Below, piece by piece: positions 63,276 to 64,000 of a stretch of DNA of 64,000 nt (position 1 is the first letter of the stretch; every line of letters begins with the position of its first letter). The translations under genes were made by a program, and so were the position numbers. The DNA lies in the NCBI RefSeq assembly GCF_025397915.1, contig NZ_JALIDZ010000001.1:62001-126000 (forward strand). Reading direction: 5' to 3'. The notes under the pieces were generated by a model that worked only from the letters and a program-made list of their open reading frames with translations, did no database searches and had not been told where the DNA came from. This stretch comes from Microbaculum marinisediminis. GTDB taxonomy: Bacteria; Pseudomonadota; Alphaproteobacteria; Rhizobiales; Tepidamorphaceae.

Positions 63276-64000
63276 CTATCCCCGCCGCAGCCCGCCCACC
63301 AGCAGCGTCCGCAGGTCCAGGGCGCTCGCCTCGTCGAGCGCCAGCGTCACCGGCAGGGCCACCGACGCCTCCGCGAGCGCCTTCAAGGTGCCGCCCTTCG
63401 GCGCGCCGATGCGCACGATGTCCTTTTCCGTCGTCACCGGTATAGCGCCGCTGCGCTTCTGCAACGCCATCAGGCCCCGCGCATCCGCCTCCGTATAGAC
63501 GTGATGATCCGGAAAGCCGCGCGCCTCCATGATCTGCATGCCGATCGCGGACACGGTCTCGAAGAACTTGTCGGGGCGGCCGATGCCGGCGAAGGCGATG
63601 GCGGGACGCCCGGCCAGTGCCGTGGTCATCGCCGGCGCGGGTGCCAACCGGCCGCGCAGGACCAGCATTCCCTTGTCGCCGGCAAGGGTCGCGACCGCCT
63701 CGCCGGCCTCGCCCTCGCCGATCACCACGACGGCGGCGGCGCGGGCAAGCTGCGGGTCGAGCGGCAGGCGCAACGGGCCGGCGGGCAGACAATAGCCGTT
63801 GCCGATCCCATAGCCGCCGTCGATCACCAGCAGGGACAGATCCTTGGCCAGAGCGGCGTTCTGGAAGCCGTCATCCATGACGATGATGTCGCCGAGGGTC
63901 TGCGCGAGCCGGGCGCCGGCGGCGCGGTCGGGCGAAACGACGGTCGGCGCGGTGCGGGCGAGCAGCAGCGGCTCGTCGCCGACGTCGGCGGCGGTATGGA
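63276..64000 (-). CDS. lpxK: Tetraacyldisaccharide 4'-kinase, partial (5' end beyond window)
   Basis: Phosphorylates lipid A precursor at the 4' position. About 241 C-terminal residues are inside the window; the reading frame runs off the right edge. Visible motifs: DEPLLLARTAPTVVSPDRAAGAR, then IIVMDDGFQNAALAKDL (the conserved DDGFQ), GYGIGNGYCLPAGPLR, AFAGIGRPDKFFETV and TTEKDIVRI. No frameshift seen. Confidence 0.95.
   Translation of the reverse strand, partial: HTAADVGDEPLLLARTAPTVVSPDRAAGARLAQTLGDIIVMDDGFQNAALAKDLSLLVIDGGYGIGNGYCLPAGPLRLPLDPQLARAAAVVVIGEGEAGEAVATLAGDKGMLVLRGRLAPAPAMTTALAGRPAIAFAGIGRPDKFFETVSAIGMQIMEARGFPDHHVYTEADARGLMALQKRSGAIPVTTEKDIVRIGAPKGGTLKALAEASVALPVTLALDEASALDLRTLLVGGLRRG

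Overview
This window is high-GC chromosomal core DNA from an alphaproteobacterium, most likely a member of the Hyphomicrobiales (Rhizobiales); the genus cannot be told from the sequence. The evidence is the alphaproteobacterial gene order at several places: ctaC-ctaD-ctaB-coxF-ctaG-ctaE-DUF983-SURF1-thrC-M16 peptidase with an IalB-family gene divergent from it, mutY/dciA/dsbA/smc, atpI-B-E-b'-b, a CcrM-type GANTC methyltransferase next to rnhB, and a GTTC-N7-GTTC (alphaproteobacterial LexA) box. There are no insertion sequences, prophage genes, CRISPR arrays, rRNAs or recognisable tRNAs. Genes are dense and long antisense ORFs are codon-bias shadows.

Layout. 0-4.3 kb: ppdK (minus), a GANTC-rich intergenic region, a small Cys-rich exported protein with an internal duplication, a 45-residue DUF3096 membrane peptide and a four-helix membrane protein. 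4.3-9.7 kb (minus): glyS, glyQ, a small membrane protein, an S49 peptidase, a TrmN6-like methyltransferase and a DUF2007 protein. 9.8-13.5 kb: polyprenyl diphosphate synthase (plus) convergent with and overlapping ispE (minus), then an exported TPR protein. 13.6-17.8 kb: ETF-ubiquinone oxidoreductase divergent from a uracil-DNA glycosylase, then a DUF6152/DUF6644-type pair and moaB. 17.8-20.7 kb: a WYL regulator, a striking phased operator array, a DUF1127 protein and a GAF-GGDEF diguanylate cyclase. 20.7-25.5 kb: Tat-exported metallo-beta-lactamase-fold protein, two TIGR04282/TIGR04283-type transferases divergent from a PA0069/SplB-type radical SAM gene with an SOS box, a VOC protein and rnhB. 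25.5-32.8 kb: ccrM, mutY, dciA-like gene, dsbA-like gene and smc. 32.9-35.7 kb: F0 sector of ATP synthase with promoter and terminator.

35.7-42.0 kb (minus): the glycine cleavage operon gcvT-gcvH-OsmC-gcvPA-gcvPB-proline iminopeptidase, led by a good sigma70-type promoter and a tandem glycine riboswitch. 42.0-47.5 kb: lipoprotein, a 15-bp tandem repeat, ispH-thrB-rnhA, peroxiredoxin, a DsbD N-domain protein and YqgE. 47.6-60.4 kb (minus): the aa3 cytochrome c oxidase structural and assembly operon, continuing through threonine synthase, an M16 peptidase, a GNAT acetyltransferase and a large 7TM-PAS-GGDEF-EAL protein. 60.8-64 kb: IalB, a MATE transporter, a DUF2093 protein, a second 15-bp tandem repeat and the 3' part of lpxK, cut by the window edge.

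The dominant themes are respiration (ETF-QO, aa3 oxidase, ATP synthase), glycine and C1 metabolism, isoprenoid synthesis (ispB, ispE, ispH), genome maintenance (CcrM, MutY, UDG, SMC, RNases H, DciA) and c-di-GMP signalling. I found no complete novel system. The best leads are the helically phased TGTCAG operator array, the SOS box in front of the radical SAM gene next to two orphan arsenosugar/seleno-type transferases, the GANTC/CtrA-like regulatory region upstream of ppdK, and the OsmC gene embedded in the glycine cleavage operon.
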